Source: Desulfatitalea sp. BRH_c12
GTDB taxonomy: Bacteria; Desulfobacterota; Desulfobacteria; Desulfobacterales; Desulfosarcinaceae
Direction of reading: 5' to 3'
Assembly (NCBI GenBank): GCA_000961655.1
Contig: LADR01000065.1
Span: 1 to 64,000, forward strand
DNA: 64,000 bases
Positions 8,745 to 18,213 of this stretch are shown here, piece after piece. The notes under the pieces are model-generated. The model did not search any database, had not been told where the DNA came from, and saw only the letters and a list, made by a program, of their open reading frames with translations. Within the stretch, counting starts at the first letter, position 1; each line of letters begins with the position of its first letter. Both the position numbers and the translations under genes were made by a program.

Positions 8745-9325
8745 ACAATATCCGGATTGAGGGATGCACTTGTCGCGGCCACGACAAAGATCAGAATCAG
8801 AAAAGCATACAGCGCCAACCCGGGAACAAGGGTGGCCATGTCGGCCAGCTTGACGATGGATACCAGGATGCCCAGCAAAAAGACCTCGGTCATGCCCCAG
8901 GGTTGCAGGTTGCGGATGACCCTAAAAATCGGCGCCATGCCCCAGGGCTTGCGATTGTATTTCAAGGGCAGAAGAATATAGGTCAATCCGACCAGTTCCA
9001 ACAAGGGAAAAAAAATGCCGGTTGCCAGCACCAGCAGCGCCAGCACGGGCATCCCCTGATGGTACAGCGCGATGATGCCGCTGATCAGGGTGGTTTCCTG
9101 CTCCTGGCCTTCGTAGGTAAGGGTCAGAAAAGGATACACGTTGGCGACGATGAATAGGATGACACCGCAGATGGCCATTGCCAAGGTGCGGTCCAGGCTG
9201 TTGCGCCGCGTGCGATACAATAAAGCACCGCATCGCGAACAGGTGGCCACGCCGTTGGGCGGTAAAGGCCGCCGGCGGTGCAGCAGGTCGCATTCAAGGC
9301 AGGCTATGTACGCATCCGGATTCAT
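8717..9325 (-). CDS. pqiA: PqiA-type inner-membrane protein, first copy
   Basis: A 202-residue PqiA-domain protein and the first gene of the pqi operon. The zinc-ribbon cysteines CLEC (about 9) and CSRC (about 30) precede four membrane segments, including LAMAICGVILFIVANVYPFL and VLALLVLATGIFFPLLELVG. The PqiA signature PFLTLTYEGQ lies after the first segment. It resembles the N-terminal half of E. coli-type PqiA, with the C-terminal half encoded by the next gene. With PqiB and PqiC it would form an envelope lipid-transport system. Confidence 0.85.
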   Translation of the reverse strand: MNPDAYIACLECDLLHRRRPLPPNGVATCSRCGALLYRTRRNSLDRTLAMAICGVILFIVANVYPFLTLTYEGQEQETTLISGIIALYHQGMPVLALLVLATGIFFPLLELVGLTYILLPLKYNRKPWGMAPIFRVIRNLQPWGMTEVFLLGILVSIVKLADMATLVPGLALYAFLILIFVVAATSASLNPDIVWEQLTVDH

Positions 9326-9394
9326 ACATTCTAAACTGGGGCTAAGCCTGGTTGATTGTCAAATAAAAAACTGCCCCGCTTGGGCGGTAAGTTC

Positions 9395-11230
9395 TCAGGC
9401 ATTCTTATCGCCGCGCATCCGATAACGCTGTTGTGCATTAAGGGCCGTCTTGCGCAAACGGATCGACTGGGGAGTGACTTCCACCATTTCGTCTTCTCGG
9501 ATGAAATGGATGGCCCACTCCAGAGTCATGGGCTTTACCGGCGCCAGGATGACATTTTCATCATGGCCGGAGGCGCGCATATTGGTCAGTTTTTTCTCCT
9601 TGCACGGATTGGCGTTCAGGTCGGTGGCGCGGTTGTGTTCACCAAAGATCATGCCCTCGTAAACCGGCTCTCCAGGGCGTATGAACAGCAGGCCGCGCGG
9701 CTCCAGGTTGAACAGGGCGTAGGCCACGGCCGCGCCTTGGCGGTCTGAAACGATCGATCCTGAAAAGCGGCTGGGAAAGTCGCCCCGATAGGTGTCATAC
9801 CCGGCAAAATAGGAGTTGAGCAGGCCGGTGCCCTTGGTGTCGGTCAAAAACTCGTCGCGATAGCCAATCAAACCGCGCGATGGGGTGCTGAATTCGATGC
9901 GCACCCGGCCGCTGCCGTGATTGATCAAGTTGGTCATCTGGGCCTTGCGCGAGGACAATTTTTCGGTCACCACGCCCAGGAAAGGCTCGTCGCAGTCAAC
10001 GAACAGCCGTTCCATGGGTTCCATTTTTACGCCGTCCTGCATTTTATAGATGACTTCCGGGCGACTCACGGTCAGTTCAAAGCCCTCCCGGCGCATGGTT
10101 TCGATGAATATGGCCAATTGAAATTCGCCCCGGCCTTTGACCAGAAATATTTCGCGGTTATCGGTCTCTTCCACCTGAATGGCGACATTGCGCAGGGTTT
10201 CCTTGAACAAGCGCTCGCGCAAGTTGCGCGATTGCGAAAACCGTCCTTCACGGCCCGCAAAAGGCGAGGTGTTGACGGTAAAGCGCATGGCAACAGTGGG
10301 TTCGTCCACGCGGATACGTTTGAGTGCCTTCGTGCTGCCGCGCGTGCTGATGGTGTCGCCGATGCGCACCTCGTCGATGCCGGCCAGAACAATGATTTCG
10401 CCCGGATCGGCCGCTTCCACCTCTTTGAGGGTGGGGCCTTCGTAGGTTTGCAGACAGGCCACCTTGAGCGGCCGTTGGACCCCATCCACCCCGATGCATA
10501 CCAGGGCGTCCTTGTTGTGCGCCCGGCCGTTGGCGACTTTACCCACGGCCAGACGGCCGAGGTAGTCGGAATAGCCCAGATCCGACACCAGCATTTGAAA
10601 AGGCTCTTCCGGTTGATGAGTCGGGGCGGGAATTCTTTCCAGGATCAGGTCCAGGAGCGGGTCCAGGTTTTTTCCGCGTTCTGCGAGAGTGGTCTGCGCA
10701 ATGCCGTCACGCCCGATGGCGAACATGTAGGGGAAATCCAACTGCGCCTCGTTGGCGTCCAGATCGATGAACAGATCGTACACCTGATCGAGCACCTCCG
10801 CCGCGCGGGCATCCTTGCGGTCGATCTTGTTGATGACCACAATCACCTGCAGGCCGGCTGCCAGGGTTTTTTCCAGTACAAAGCGTGTTTGCGGCAGCGG
10901 CCCCTCAGAGGCATCCACCAGCAGGAGGGCGCCGTTGGCCATGGAGAGGGCGCGTTCCACTTCGCCGCCGAAATCGGCATGGCCAGGTGTGTCGATGATA
11001 TTGATTTTGACCCCATGCCAATGCACGGAACAGTTCTTGGCGGCGATGGTGATCCCGCGTTCGCGTTCCAGGTCCATGTTGTCCATGAGCCGTTCATTGA
11101 CTGCCTGGCCTTCGCGGAAAAGGCCGCTTTGTCGGAACATGGCATCCACCAGCGTGGTTTTGCCATGGTCAACATGGGCGATAATGGCCACATTGCGAAT
11201 ATTTTCGTTTGGGATACGGGTATTGCTCAT
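9395..11230 (-). CDS. typA: translational GTPase TypA/BipA
   Basis: A ribosome-associated GTPase of the EF-G superfamily, about 611 residues, which helps 50S assembly and growth under stress. The G motifs are [10 protein letters not shown] (G1, about 15), RERGITI (G2), DTPGHADF (G3) and NKID (G4). The elongation-factor domain II and the TypA-specific C-terminal domain follow ([19 protein letters not shown] and [22 protein letters not shown]). I chose the ATG at 11230 ([13 protein letters not shown]) because it matches the family N-terminus. A longer frame upstream adds 15 unrelated residues. It is a single gene with no operon partners in view. Confidence 0.96.
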   Translation of the reverse strand: MSNTRIPNENIRNVAIIAHVDHGKTTLVDAMFRQSGLFREGQAVNERLMDNMDLERERGITIAAKNCSVHWHGVKINIIDTPGHADFGGEVERALSMANGALLLVDASEGPLPQTRFVLEKTLAAGLQVIVVINKIDRKDARAAEVLDQVYDLFIDLDANEAQLDFPYMFAIGRDGIAQTTLAERGKNLDPLLDLILERIPAPTHQPEEPFQMLVSDLGYSDYLGRLAVGKVANGRAHNKDALVCIGVDGVQRPLKVACLQTYEGPTLKEVEAADPGEIIVLAGIDEVRIGDTISTRGSTKALKRIRVDEPTVAMRFTVNTSPFAGREGRFSQSRNLRERLFKETLRNVAIQVEETDNREIFLVKGRGEFQLAIFIETMRREGFELTVSRPEVIYKMQDGVKMEPMERLFVDCDEPFLGVVTEKLSSRKAQMTNLINHGSGRVRIEFSTPSRGLIGYRDEFLTDTKGTGLLNSYFAGYDTYRGDFPSRFSGSIVSDRQGAAVAYALFNLEPRGLLFIRPGEPVYEGMIFGEHNRATDLNANPCKEKKLTNMRASGHDENVILAPVKPMTLEWAIHFIREDEMVEVTPQSIRLRKTALNAQQRYRMRGDKNA

Positions 11231-11650
11231 CCTGCTATAAACTCCTTCAGCCCAACAATGGGCATTTTTAATCAATGGATTAAAAACAGTAAGCGGAAAA
11301 TTTTAGGTATCAAGCTGGGGAATTGAAGGGAAAACTCTCCGATATGGTCATTTTGGTTATTCTCGCTCAATGCCGGATCAGGCTAACGGCGGCGGGAAAC
11401 GTCCACATATAGAGCTATTAAACCGAAAAGTCCACATTTTTGTTATCTGGTTATGCACTTCGCTCCAGTAATACACAGGTATGAGGTGTCATAAGAAGTT
11501 AGGTTGTGATTTTTAGAACCTTTAATAAAAGCATGCACGTAAAAGCGGTAGGTGAGCATGTCAAATCGACAGAATGCCTCCCTTTACACTTTAAACTTTA
11601 CACTTAACACTTCGCCCATAATCACTGGAGTTTCTTCGGCCGCATTTCAC
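11231..11650. other. intergenic region holding a repeat element
   Basis: About 420 bp upstream of typA and downstream of the SLC13 permease gene. It carries a MITE-like copy at 11449-11630, annotated separately. The part next to typA is AT-richer and should hold its promoter. No gene is supported. Confidence 0.6.
11449..11630. repeat. MITE-like dispersed element, family 1, copy A
   Basis: It begins GGTTATGCACTTCGCTCC and ends ACTTCGCCCATAATCACTGGAG. The interior reads CGACAGAATGCCTCCC then TTTACACTTTAAACTTTACAC. The reverse complement of 15473-15643 matches it along most of its length, so the two are inverted copies. It seems to lack the last few bases of the terminal repeat seen at 39776-39798. 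It shares AGCATGCACGTAAAAGC with the tandem array at 1-635. Confidence 0.8.
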
Positions 11651-13423
11651 TTAAAAGGGCCAAAAATGCGGGATCAGAACAGTGCCTGCGATGACCACCA
11701 TCAGATTGAGCGGAATGCCCAGCTTGAAATAGTCGCTGAACCGATAGCCGCCTGGGCCGTAGACGAGCAAATTGGTCTGGTATCCAATTGGCGACGCAAA
11801 GCAGGCACTGGCCCCAATACAAACGGCGACGATGAAGGGCTTGGGATGTACACCCAGTCCCAGTGCGGTTGAAATTGCAATGGGCAGCAGCAAAACAGCT
11901 GTGGCATTGTTGCTCAGCACGTGGGTGCAGATGCTGGTCAACAAGAGGATGCCTCCCAGCACCATGGCGGGCGACCAGCCCTGCAACATCCCGAGAAAAA
12001 GCTCGGCATAATAGCGACTGGCACCGGTTTTTTCCATGGCTGCACCCAATGCGATCGTTCCCACGATCAACAGCAGGACATTGCTCTGCAAGGCCCGGTA
12101 CGCTTCGCGCAGGGGCAGACAGCCCGTGAGAACCATCAGGCATAAGGCGGCCAGGGCGCAGACCATGATATCGGCCAGTCCGCTGGTGGCGGCGATCACC
12201 ATGGCGGCGAAAATCATGCCGGCCAGAGGCGCCTTGCGGGTGTGTACGATCTGATGATGCACATCTTCCACAACAATCCAGTCGCTGCGCCCACGGAATT
12301 TATCGACGCGGTCGGGTCGGCACCACACGAGCAAAATATCCCCGATGCGCAAGCGAATGTCCTTAATCTGTTTTTCGCTGTAATGCAGACCACTGCGTTC
12401 GATGGCCACAATATGCAGATCTTCGTCATTGGCGAGATCCGTCTCGCGCAAGGTCTGACCGAGCAATCGGGATTGCGGCGGAATGATCAGTTCGATGATC
12501 AAGGATTCGCCCGGAGTGTTGAAATTGAGGCCCTTTTCGGTCGCAGGCAGGTTCACCTCCTTGCCTTGCAGCAGGTGGGTCAACTCGTTGGGCGAGGCTT
12601 TGACCAGCAGCAGATCGTCCGGCGCAATCCGCACCGCATCACGGCAAGGGTGAAATATGTGGGAGGAGCGGATCAGTTCCAGAAACTCGAACCCTGGATA
12701 TTTAGCCCTCAGATCGTTGCAGGGGTCCATGCCGATCCATGCGCTGCCGCGCGGAACGATCAGTTCGGCCAGGTAGCGGCGTTGGGCCTGGTTCTCCAAC
12801 TCGCACGTCGGATGGACCAGTTCGGGCATCAGGCGCGGTGCCGCGATAATGATAAAAAGGATGCCCGCCACGGCCAGCGGCACGCCCACGCTGGACAATT
12901 CGAACATGCTCAACGGTGCGTAGCCGTAGCTGGCCGAAATGTTGCTGGCGATGATGTTGGTGGAGGTGCCGATGAGCGTGCAGGTGCCGGCCAGAATGGA
13001 CGCATAGGAGATCGGGATCAGGTATTTGGATGGGCTGACGCCCAGACCGCAACCCATCCCCAGGATGACGGGAATAAAGATCACCACCACAGGGGTGTTG
13101 TTGATAAAAGCGGATGCCACCGAGACGATCAGGAGCACGACCAGCAGCGCCAACCAGGTGCGGCCGCGGGTGACGGCGATCACTTTTTGTCCGATGAAAC
13201 CGACGATGCCGGTGCGGATCATGCCTTGGCTGATCAGGAACATGGCAGCCACGGTGATTACGGCCGGGTTGGCGAAACCGGCGACCGCCTGCTCCGGGGT
13301 GAGAATGCGCGTCACAATCAAGGCCACCATGATCCCGATGGCGGTCAGATCAATCGGAATCCGTTCGCTCATCAAAAGATACAGCGTGACCGCCAGGAGG
13401 ACGGAAACAACGGCTATTTCCAT
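11651..13423 (-). CDS. SLC13-type (DASS) permease with two TrkA-C domains
   Basis: A 590-residue integral membrane transporter of the divalent anion/Na+ symporter type, probably for a carboxylate, sulfate or similar anion. It has an N-terminal membrane block (MEIAVVSVLLAVTLYLLMSE, then NPAVITVAAMFLISQGM). The family motif VGTSTNIIAS lies near residue 150. A cytoplasmic insert of about 200-400 holds two TrkA-C (RCK-C) domains (ELIVPRGSAWIG, ELIIPPQSRLLG). A second membrane block ends in SPIGYQTNLLVYGPGGYRF, the second repeat of the substrate/Na+ motif. The start has AGGAAGAAG before it. Proteins of this layout in sulfate reducers are often proposed as sulfate transporters, but specificity cannot be read here. 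Confidence 0.88.
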   Translation of the reverse strand: MEIAVVSVLLAVTLYLLMSERIPIDLTAIGIMVALIVTRILTPEQAVAGFANPAVITVAAMFLISQGMIRTGIVGFIGQKVIAVTRGRTWLALLVVLLIVSVASAFINNTPVVVIFIPVILGMGCGLGVSPSKYLIPISYASILAGTCTLIGTSTNIIASNISASYGYAPLSMFELSSVGVPLAVAGILFIIIAAPRLMPELVHPTCELENQAQRRYLAELIVPRGSAWIGMDPCNDLRAKYPGFEFLELIRSSHIFHPCRDAVRIAPDDLLLVKASPNELTHLLQGKEVNLPATEKGLNFNTPGESLIIELIIPPQSRLLGQTLRETDLANDEDLHIVAIERSGLHYSEKQIKDIRLRIGDILLVWCRPDRVDKFRGRSDWIVVEDVHHQIVHTRKAPLAGMIFAAMVIAATSGLADIMVCALAALCLMVLTGCLPLREAYRALQSNVLLLIVGTIALGAAMEKTGASRYYAELFLGMLQGWSPAMVLGGILLLTSICTHVLSNNATAVLLLPIAISTALGLGVHPKPFIVAVCIGASACFASPIGYQTNLLVYGPGGYRFSDYFKLGIPLNLMVVIAGTVLIPHFWPF

Positions 13424-13528
13424 CTGCTTCTTCCTTCTCCTGCTCAGCTTCCAGAATTCAGTCGTTCACGCAACGGAGTGCCGGCGGGTTGAACCTGTCG
13501 GGTCATCGTTGGCAATGCCCGATCGACC

Positions 13529-14635
13529 TTACAGCCGAACCAGGTCATAGGTCCGGGATCCCAAGCCCAGGTGTTGGGCATAATCGAGTTGAATGGCCCA
13601 GTCCACGTTGGGGTAAAGCCCTTTGAATTTGTCGCCGCCGGCTTCGGTATTGACCGACAACCGGCAGTTGCTCAAGGCCGGCTCGGCATTGACCAGATCC
13701 ACCGACGCCTGGTCGAGGGCGACCGGATCGCGTGAAGCCACCACGCCGATGTTTTTGACGATCGGTGCATCGTTGGCCGGGTAACAATCGCAGGCGGGCG
13801 ATACATCGGTGATGAAATTGACGAACAACGATTTGCCGGCTTTTTGGCGGAGCAGGGCGGCGCTGTACTCCACCATGCTTTCCAGAAAACGCGGGATTTC
13901 CCGATCCCATTTGATCTCGATGGCTTCGTTGGAACAGATCAGGATACACTCGCCGCAGCCGATGCAGCGCTCGTCATCGATGGTGGCTTTATCATTGTTG
14001 AGCGCCAGGGCATGCTGCGAGCAATGTTCCACGCACTCGCCGCAGCCGATGCAGTGCTCGGCGTTGACCTGCGGCGAGACGGTCGAATGCATGGCAAGCT
14101 TGCCTTTGCGCGACGCGCTGCCCATACCCACATTTTTGAGGGCCCCGCCGAAACCCGACAGCTCATGGCCCTTGAAGTGGGCCACCGATATAAAAACGTC
14201 GGCCTCGACGATCTCCTTGCCGATGTAGGCGCTTTCAAAATGCTTGCCGTAAACCGGCAGCGCCACCTCGCTTTTGCCGCGCAGCCCGTCGGCAATGACC
14301 AATGGGGCGTCGACCACCGCATAGGCGAACCCGTTTTGAATGGCGGTGGTCAAATGATGGGGCGCATCGCTGCGCGTGCCGGCGTAAAGCGTATTGGCGT
14401 CGGTCAGAAAAGGCACGCCTCCGCTTTTCTTTATGGTTTTTAAGATGGAACGCATGTAAATGGGTCGTATGAAAGCAGCATTGCCCAGTTCACCAAAATG
14501 GATTTTAACGGCGACCAGGTCGCGTTGTTTGATCACCTCCGGAAGGCCTGCGGTTTCGATCAAGTTTTCGAGTTTGGCCATGATGTTGGTTTGCACGTCG
14601 GCCCGAAAGTCGATAAAGTATACTTTGCTGGACAT
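13529..14635 (-). CDS. DUF362 iron-sulfur protein with two [4Fe-4S] motifs
   Basis: A 368-residue protein of the DUF362 family, of no settled function. The start at 14635 (MSSKVYFIDFRAD) follows a strong GGGAGG site. An upstream extension of 53 residues has no support. The DUF362 part is about 1-180 and 255-368 (VKIHFGELGN, GFGGALKNVGMG, RDPVALDQASVDLVN). Between them sits a bacterial 2[4Fe-4S] ferredoxin insert with CIGCGECVEHC (about 190) and CIGCGECILIC (about 219). It is presumably cytoplasmic and redox active. Its gene is divergent from the YkgJ-type gene across about 130 bp. Confidence 0.87.
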   Translation of the reverse strand: MSSKVYFIDFRADVQTNIMAKLENLIETAGLPEVIKQRDLVAVKIHFGELGNAAFIRPIYMRSILKTIKKSGGVPFLTDANTLYAGTRSDAPHHLTTAIQNGFAYAVVDAPLVIADGLRGKSEVALPVYGKHFESAYIGKEIVEADVFISVAHFKGHELSGFGGALKNVGMGSASRKGKLAMHSTVSPQVNAEHCIGCGECVEHCSQHALALNNDKATIDDERCIGCGECILICSNEAIEIKWDREIPRFLESMVEYSAALLRQKAGKSLFVNFITDVSPACDCYPANDAPIVKNIGVVASRDPVALDQASVDLVNAEPALSNCRLSVNTEAGGDKFKGLYPNVDWAIQLDYAQHLGLGSRTYDLVRL

Positions 14636-14768
14636 GAGTCGCCTCCCGGCATGTTGGTTGGGCAAAGGTTGATGCGGACGTTTTGTTTCCCGGCAAAAGA
14701 GATGTTTCACCCTAACGACAGATCGGTCTTTCGTCAAGGTGCGGTATCGCTCTGCGAGGAGGTAATCC

Positions 14769-15437
14769 ATGCCTAAGGACGCGCGCGGCGACATCCTTCA
14801 AAATCTATACGCGTTATACGATCGCTTTTGTGCCGAGTTTGCGGCAGCGTGCCACAAAGGGTGCGCGCATTGCTGCACGGCCAACGTGACCTTGACGACC
14901 CTTGAAGCATCGTTGATTATTGATTACTGGTCCTGCCCGGGACAGCCGGGGGCGCCGCTGGACGCTTTGCGGGCGACTGTTGCGCGGCCGCATTTTCAAC
15001 CCATCCTGACGATCAATCAAGTGGCGGAATACTGTGTCCGAGGCCTGGACATCCCCGATGAGGCTGCCGATCCGTCGGCAGGCCCCTGTCCGCTGCTCAA
15101 GGATCGTCTCTGTTCAATTTATTCCGTGCGGCCCTTCGGGTGTCGCGCCATGCACTCGCAGAGCGACTGCGCAGGCGAGGGGGCAGCCGAAATGCCGGAA
15201 TGGCTGCTTGCCGCCAACAATCTCATGCTGCAATATGTCGAAGGCCTCGACGCCCAAGGGGTGACCGGCAACTTGAGCGCCCTGCTGCTGTTGCTGTCTC
15301 AGCCGCAGCCCGCGGCGGCCCCCGCTGGAATGCCGGCCAACCGATCCATCCCGGTCCTCATGATCCCGCCTGATCTGCGCCAGCGCCTGGACCCGTTGCT
15401 TCGCGGCATTCAGAGGATGTTTCGTTCGCCCTGTTAG
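14769..15437 (+). CDS. YkgJ-family cysteine cluster protein
   Basis: A 222-residue protein with the YkgJ (UPF0153) cysteine cluster, thought to bind a metal or Fe-S cluster. The motifs are CHKGCAHCC (about residues 22-30) and, further on, CPLLKDRLCSIYSVRP followed by GCRAMHS and a further Cys (about 98-133). AGGAGGTAATCC precedes the ATG at 14769. The C-terminal third is rich in leucine, proline and alanine and shows no motif. Family members have been linked to metal or Fe-S handling without a proven reaction. Confidence 0.8.
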   Translation: MPKDARGDILQNLYALYDRFCAEFAAACHKGCAHCCTANVTLTTLEASLIIDYWSCPGQPGAPLDALRATVARPHFQPILTINQVAEYCVRGLDIPDEAADPSAGPCPLLKDRLCSIYSVRPFGCRAMHSQSDCAGEGAAEMPEWLLAANNLMLQYVEGLDAQGVTGNLSALLLLLSQPQPAAAPAGMPANRSIPVLMIPPDLRQRLDPLLRGIQRMFRSPC

Positions 15438-15472
15438 CCGTGCCCGCTTTTAGCAAGATATCACACAAGTAT

Positions 15473-15643
15473 GGTTATGCAGTTCGCTCAAGTGAACTAT
15501 TGGCGAAGTGTTAAGTGCAAAGTTTAAAGTGTAAGGGAGGCATTCTGTCGATTTGATATGCTCACCTCAAGACGTGCCGATCCCGAGAGTTGAGGTAACC
15601 TTCTTATGCCATATATGTGTTTTACTGGAGCGAACTGGATAAC
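15473..15643. repeat. MITE-like dispersed element, family 1, copy B
   Basis: The ends are GGTTATGCAGTTCGCTCAAGT and ACTGGAGCGAACTGGATAAC. These are near-perfect inverted terminal repeats of about 20 bp enclosing about 130 bp. The interior matches copy A (11449-11630) in inverted orientation. No open frame is credible. The two copies flank the SLC13, DUF362 and YkgJ genes. Confidence 0.82.
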
Positions 15644-15697
15644 AAAAACAGAAAAATGGACACATCAACGGTGGGCCAACAGGCCAAACGGCAAACG

Positions 15698-16420
15698 TCA
15701 TTGGGGGTCGATGCGCTCGATGTAATAGAGGGTGGCGCCTACGGGGGCGAAGGCCAGCAGCACCAGATTAAGGCCGGGAACCAGGAAAAGAATGCCGAAA
15801 CCCAGGTGAAAACCGAGATGACTGCGCAAAAATGCAAAGCGCTGACCGAACGGCACCATCCGCCGCGCCGGTACCAGATCGGTGTTGTCCCAGGCCAGAA
15901 AAAGCCCTGCGGCCAGTGACGCGACAATCGTCAGTACAGGGCCTGCCGGAGTAAACCACCCGAGGATCAGCAACAGCAAAGAGATGGTCACCGGCAGGAT
16001 GGCGCGCGGAATCTCCTGGCGCAGCAGATGGAAAAAGTAGGTGAACCATGGCAGCGTGTTGGCGGTGCGTACCTTTCCGGAAGACAGGCGTTCGGTGATC
16101 TGGGACATGATGTCCATGATGACGATGCTGAACAGGAGCTGGGCCAGCACGAAGCCCATCACAGCCGACAACGCCACAAGGACCAGGGCCACCACCCATG
16201 ACACCAGATGCCACAGCCAGACAACCCACATGCTTTCGGGCCGTTGCCACAGCAGCGCCAGAATCTCCTGGTACTTCATCAGGATAATTGTCGCGGCGGC
16301 CACGGCAATCACCGCCATGATCAAAAATCGCAACAGGCCCAGCAGCAGCAGCCGCGTAGAGCCCAACCCCATTTTCACGCCCCGGATATTATAAGCGATG
16401 CCCTGGAAAAAACCCTTCAT
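15698..16420 (-). CDS. EI24/CysZ-like membrane protein
   Basis: A 240-residue polytopic membrane protein of the EI24 family, which includes the sulfate permease-like CysZ. Hydrophobic segments are seen at about 25-50 (LLLLGLLRFLIMAVIAVAAA), 65-105 (VVWLWHLVSWVVALVLVALSAVM), 145-185 (AILPVTISLLLLILGWF) and 205-235 (GFGILFLVPGLNLVLLAFAPVG). The last contains the GLNLVLLAFAPVGA stretch typical of the family. The ATG at 16420 is preceded by AAGGAGAATAGAGAAT. A TTG seven codons earlier is less likely. A role in sulfate uptake is possible but not shown, because no cys genes adjoin it. Confidence 0.8.
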   Translation of the reverse strand: MKGFFQGIAYNIRGVKMGLGSTRLLLLGLLRFLIMAVIAVAAATIILMKYQEILALLWQRPESMWVVWLWHLVSWVVALVLVALSAVMGFVLAQLLFSIVIMDIMSQITERLSSGKVRTANTLPWFTYFFHLLRQEIPRAILPVTISLLLLILGWFTPAGPVLTIVASLAAGLFLAWDNTDLVPARRMVPFGQRFAFLRSHLGFHLGFGILFLVPGLNLVLLAFAPVGATLYYIERIDPQ

Positions 16421-16442
16421 ATATTCTCTATTCTCCTTCAAT

Positions 16443-16715
16443 TTTCGGGTTCCAAACGCCGGTGATCCGGGCGGGTGGTCCGCGCCACACCCCGTTGCGC
16501 TCGAGTGAGGCTAAAGGTGTGCGCAGGGTCGGGCGCGAACTCGCTGGCGCTCAAAATTCTCATTTGTTTTGATCTTTGTCGATTCATTTTTACTTTATTC
16601 GCTGGAAATAGAATTTACCATAGAGATCTTTGAGATCACAGGGTCAAACAAATTTTCGGGTTTGGTACGGACCACCCGCCCGGCTCACCTCACTGCGTGC
16701 CAATCCCGAAAGTTG
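16443..16715. repeat. MITE-like dispersed element, family 2, long form
   Basis: The left end, TTTCGGGTTCC then GGTGATCCGGGCGGGTGGTCC, is matched by the inverted right end, GGACCACCCGCCCGGCTCACC then GTGCCAATCCCGAAAG. The terminal inverted repeats are about 40 bp around an insert of roughly 190 bp. The same layout is seen at 58584-58835. Short forms with almost no insert lie at 30337-30405 and 45111-45175. No coding potential is evident. Confidence 0.8.
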
Positions 16716-16735
16716 AGATATAAAGGAGGTAAATT

Positions 16736-18172
16736 ATGTTGGATAAACAGTATCCTTTATTCGTGGGCAATCGCCCGGAACGGCCCAATGCCGATCTGGC
16801 TGTCATCGACAAGTACACGGGCGAGGTGGCGACGCACGTGCCGCTGGCCGATCGCGCCACGATCGATCGCGCGATCGCGCTGGCGCAACAGGCCGCGCCT
16901 GCCATGGCCGCCCTGAAACCGTTCGAGCGCCAGCGCATTTTACAGCATTGCGTCGATGCCTTCACGCAACGCCGTGACGAGCTGGCTATGACCCTGTGCA
17001 TCGAGGCCGGCAAACCCATTGCCGATGCCGAAGGAGAAGTGGCGCGCCTGATCGACACCTTTCGCGTGGCCGCCGGCGAAGCCCTTCGCATCGAGGGCCG
17101 GACCATACCCTTGGAAATCGGACCCAAATCGGCCGGATACCGCGGCATGACCCAGCGTGTGCCGCTGGGGCCATGCGTCTTCATCAGCCCATTCAATTTC
17201 CCTTTGAACCTGGTGGCCCACAAAATAGCGCCGGCCATTGCGGCCGGCTGCCCTTTTGTGCTCAAGCCGGCCAGTGCCACACCGCTGGGAGCCCTGATCA
17301 TCGGCGAGGTATTGGCGGCTGCCGACCTGCCAGCGGGCGCTTTTTCCATAGTGCCGTGCCCGCGTGACGGCGCCGACCAGTTGATTACGGACGATCGTCT
17401 CAAGCTGCTCAGCTTCACCGGTTCGGACGCCGTTGGCTGGCGCCTCAAAGCCCAAGCCGGCAAAAAAAAGGTGATCCTGGAACTCGGCGGCAATGCGGCC
17501 TGCATCGTGGATGAAACAGCCGATCTGGAGGATGTGGTGCAACGTCTGGTGTTTGGGGCCTTTTATCAATCCGGCCAAAGCTGCATCAGTGTGCAGCGCA
17601 TTCTGATCCATGCCGCGGTGTACGAAGACCTGCGCGCGCGACTGGTTGAAAAGGTCAAAGCACTGCGTGTCGGAGATCCCAAGGATCGCCGGACCTTCAT
17701 CGGCCCGCTGATTGCCGAAAAAGAGGCGGTGCGTCTGCAGGAGTGGATTGACACGGCTGTTTCCGTCGGCGGACGGGTGTTGTGCGGCAACGAACGCCAG
17801 GGGGCCGTGCTTTCCGCCACGCTGCTGGAGAACGTGCCCGCCGACCAGAAAATCTGCCGGGAGGAAGCCTTCGGCCCGGTGGCGGTACTGTCTGAATTCG
17901 ATGACTTCGACAGTGCTCTGCGGCAAGTCAATGATACGCGTTACGGCCTGCAAGCCGGCGTTTTTACGCGGGATCTGTATCGTGCCCAAATGGCCTGGGA
18001 TCGGCTGGAGGTCGGCGCCGTGATCGTGGGAGACGTGCCTTCCTGGCGCGTGGACCACATGCCCTACGGCGGTGTGAAGGATTCCGGCCTGGGGCGCGAG
18101 GGTTTGCGCTACGCCATCGAAGACATGACCGAAATCCGTCTGCTGGTGGTCCGCACACCATCGACCCAATAG
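16736..18172 (+). CDS. NAD(P)-dependent aldehyde dehydrogenase
   Basis: A 478-residue member of the aldehyde dehydrogenase superfamily that oxidises an aldehyde to an acid with NAD(P)+. TATAAAGGAGGTAAATT precedes the ATG. Motifs are FISPFNFPLNLVAHKIAPA (about 153), KPASATPLG (cofactor lysine), FTGSDAVG (about 225), ELGGNAACIV (general-base Glu, about 248) and GQSCISVQR (catalytic Cys, about 282). The late EEAFGPVAVL and MPYGGVKDSGLGREG are also present. It is nearest in look to the lactaldehyde/GAPN-like group of anaerobes. The gene stands between a MITE-like element and a convergent ACT gene, so no pathway is implied. Confidence 0.92.
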   Translation: MLDKQYPLFVGNRPERPNADLAVIDKYTGEVATHVPLADRATIDRAIALAQQAAPAMAALKPFERQRILQHCVDAFTQRRDELAMTLCIEAGKPIADAEGEVARLIDTFRVAAGEALRIEGRTIPLEIGPKSAGYRGMTQRVPLGPCVFISPFNFPLNLVAHKIAPAIAAGCPFVLKPASATPLGALIIGEVLAAADLPAGAFSIVPCPRDGADQLITDDRLKLLSFTGSDAVGWRLKAQAGKKKVILELGGNAACIVDETADLEDVVQRLVFGAFYQSGQSCISVQRILIHAAVYEDLRARLVEKVKALRVGDPKDRRTFIGPLIAEKEAVRLQEWIDTAVSVGGRVLCGNERQGAVLSATLLENVPADQKICREEAFGPVAVLSEFDDFDSALRQVNDTRYGLQAGVFTRDLYRAQMAWDRLEVGAVIVGDVPSWRVDHMPYGGVKDSGLGREGLRYAIEDMTEIRLLVVRTPSTQ

Positions 18173-18213
18173 GCTGCAAGCATAGCGGCAAAGCGCAACA
18201 CTGCCAACCGGGT

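Noticed and set aside
9917-11326. A 469-codon plus-strand frame opposite typA
   Set aside because: typA has all GTPase motifs on the minus strand. The plus-strand frame has no family features.
15460-16735. CRISPR-like or phage attachment repeats
   Set aside because: The repeats are dispersed inverted elements of differing length with no regular spacing, no spacers and no integrase or cas gene nearby.
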